Shown here in pieces: positions 5,924-6,619 of a stretch of 6,619 nt of DNA; within the stretch, counting starts at the first letter, position 1, and each line of letters opens with the position of its first letter. A program made the position numbers and the translations under genes. The stretch is from positions 5,567-12,185 of the forward strand of contig DMMN01000055.1 in assembly GCA_003453835.1 (NCBI GenBank), given 5' to 3'. Under the pieces are notes generated by a model. It did not search any database and was not told the DNA's origin. It worked only from the letters and a program-made list of their open reading frames with translations. The DNA comes from Bacteroidota bacterium. Its GTDB lineage: Bacteria; Bacteroidota; Ignavibacteria; UBA10030.

Positions 5924-6619
5924 ATGGGTCGATTCAAGATCACCCTGGAGTATGAAGGGACGCGGTACAGCGGCTGGCAGATCCAGAAGAACGCCCGCAC
6001 TGTGCAGGGAGAATTGTCGAACGCCGTCGGCATCGTGACGGGAACGAAGCAATTCGAGCTTTATGGCTCAGGCCGCACCGAAGCCGGAGTCCACGCCCTC
6101 GGACAGGTCGCCCATCTTGAAGTAGACACGATGCTCGCCCCGGAAATCCTGAAATACAAGATCAACGACGAGCTCCCAGCCGACATCAATATCCTCGAAG
6201 TCGAAAAGACAAGGCCGGCCTTCCATGCACGACACCATGCCGTCTCAAGAAGCTATCTCTATCAAATCTCCCGAAGAAGAACGGCCTTCGGCAAACGCTT
6301 TGTCTGGTGGATCAAAGACAAGCTGGATGCCGACGCGATGAAAAACACCTGCGGGCTCTTTGTGGGGATGAAGAACTATCAATCCTTCACGGCTGACGAT
6401 CCGGAGGAGAAGTCGACGAAGGTGCTCGTCGATGAGGTACGGATGAAGGAATCGGGCGATCTCATCCTCATCCGGATTGTCGGATCACATTTTCTTTGGA
6501 AGATGGTTCGACAAATCGTCGGCGTCATCGCCGGGGTCGGACGAGGAAAACAATCTACGGCAGATGTGAGTCGATGGATGAAGAGTCCGACGGACCAGCC
6601 GGCCAAGTTGACGGCTCCG
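5924..6619 (+). CDS. truA: tRNA pseudouridine(38-40) synthase TruA, C-terminus cut by window edge, catalytic Asp replaced by Glu
   Basis: 232 codons are present to the right edge without a stop; the family is usually 245-270 residues, so little is missing. TruA converts uridines 38-40 of the tRNA anticodon stem-loop to pseudouridine in the cytoplasm. Landmarks: LEYEGTRYSGWQIQ (8-21), ARTVQGEL (24-31), YGSGRTEAGVHALGQVAH (47-64), HARHHAVSRSYLYQI (101-115) with the conserved R-x-Y-x-Y, and GSHFLWKMVRQIVG (187-200), the FLxxMVRxIVG element. The expected GRTDAGVHA reads GRTEAGVHA: Glu53 (codon GAA, 6080-6082) stands where the catalytic Asp (Asp60 in E. coli) is normally invariant. The usual GxHDFxxF is GMKNYQSF (148-155), and MVRN is MVRQ. 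So this is a divergent TruA or a paralogue; family membership is certain, activity is not. GAGG (5915-5918) precedes the ATG by five bases. Confidence 0.93.
   Translation, partial: MGRFKITLEYEGTRYSGWQIQKNARTVQGELSNAVGIVTGTKQFELYGSGRTEAGVHALGQVAHLEVDTMLAPEILKYKINDELPADINILEVEKTRPAFHARHHAVSRSYLYQISRRRTAFGKRFVWWIKDKLDADAMKNTCGLFVGMKNYQSFTADDPEEKSTKVLVDEVRMKESGDLILIRIVGSHFLWKMVRQIVGVIAGVGRGKQSTADVSRWMKSPTDQPAKLTAP

Noticed and set aside
5264..6052. 262-codon open frame on the minus strand
   Set aside because: It lies antisense over the barrel gene and the start of truA, both of which have better starts, signals and family matches; its translation has no recognisable domain.

Overview
The window is a compact stretch of a bacterial chromosome from a free-living Gram-negative organism. 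It carries five clear protein genes and one divergent intergenic region. Three features point to the Bacteroidota/Ignavibacteriota-like (FCB) part of the tree: predicted signal peptides that cleave just before Gln (A|Q, T|Q, G|Q), a lipoprotein hydrolase with an outer-membrane-barrel-like partner, and the mix of secreted peptidase families. This placement is inference; there is no rRNA or other phylogenetic marker except part of truA.

Left arm (1-1572, minus strand): the N-terminal 524 residues of an exported S9-family (prolyl-oligopeptidase / dipeptidyl aminopeptidase type) serine peptidase. It runs off the left edge after the GGSYGG nucleophile elbow. Divergent spacer (1573-2036): 464 bases with no convincing gene. 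It holds candidate promoters for both directions, a small perfect palindrome and an imperfect GC-rich hairpin. Next (2037-2492, plus strand) is a RidA/YjgF-family protein with a signal peptide, which is unusual for this usually cytoplasmic enamine/imine deaminase family.

Right arm (2720-6619, plus strand): a likely four-gene operon. It has an S12 beta-lactamase-family lipoprotein (SVTK, YSN, HSG), a DUF885-type putative metallopeptidase (HEGYPGHH) that overlaps it by 4 bases (ATGA), a secreted probable outer-membrane beta-barrel protein after 28 bases, and truA (tRNA pseudouridine 38-40 synthase) after 18 bases, cut by the right edge. The first three look like an envelope hydrolase/transport set. 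TruA is a housekeeping RNA-modification gene at the distal end.

The most notable observation is in TruA: the catalytic motif reads GRTEAGVHA rather than GRTDAGVHA, so Glu replaces the catalytic Asp while the surrounding motif is intact. Other points of interest are the exported RidA with its substrate-binding Arg kept but the usual Ser replaced by Ala, and the coupling of a lipoprotein serine hydrolase to an apparently signal-less metallopeptidase. I found no RNA genes, CRISPR, mobile elements or phage genes, and nothing that amounts to a clearly new defence or mobile system.
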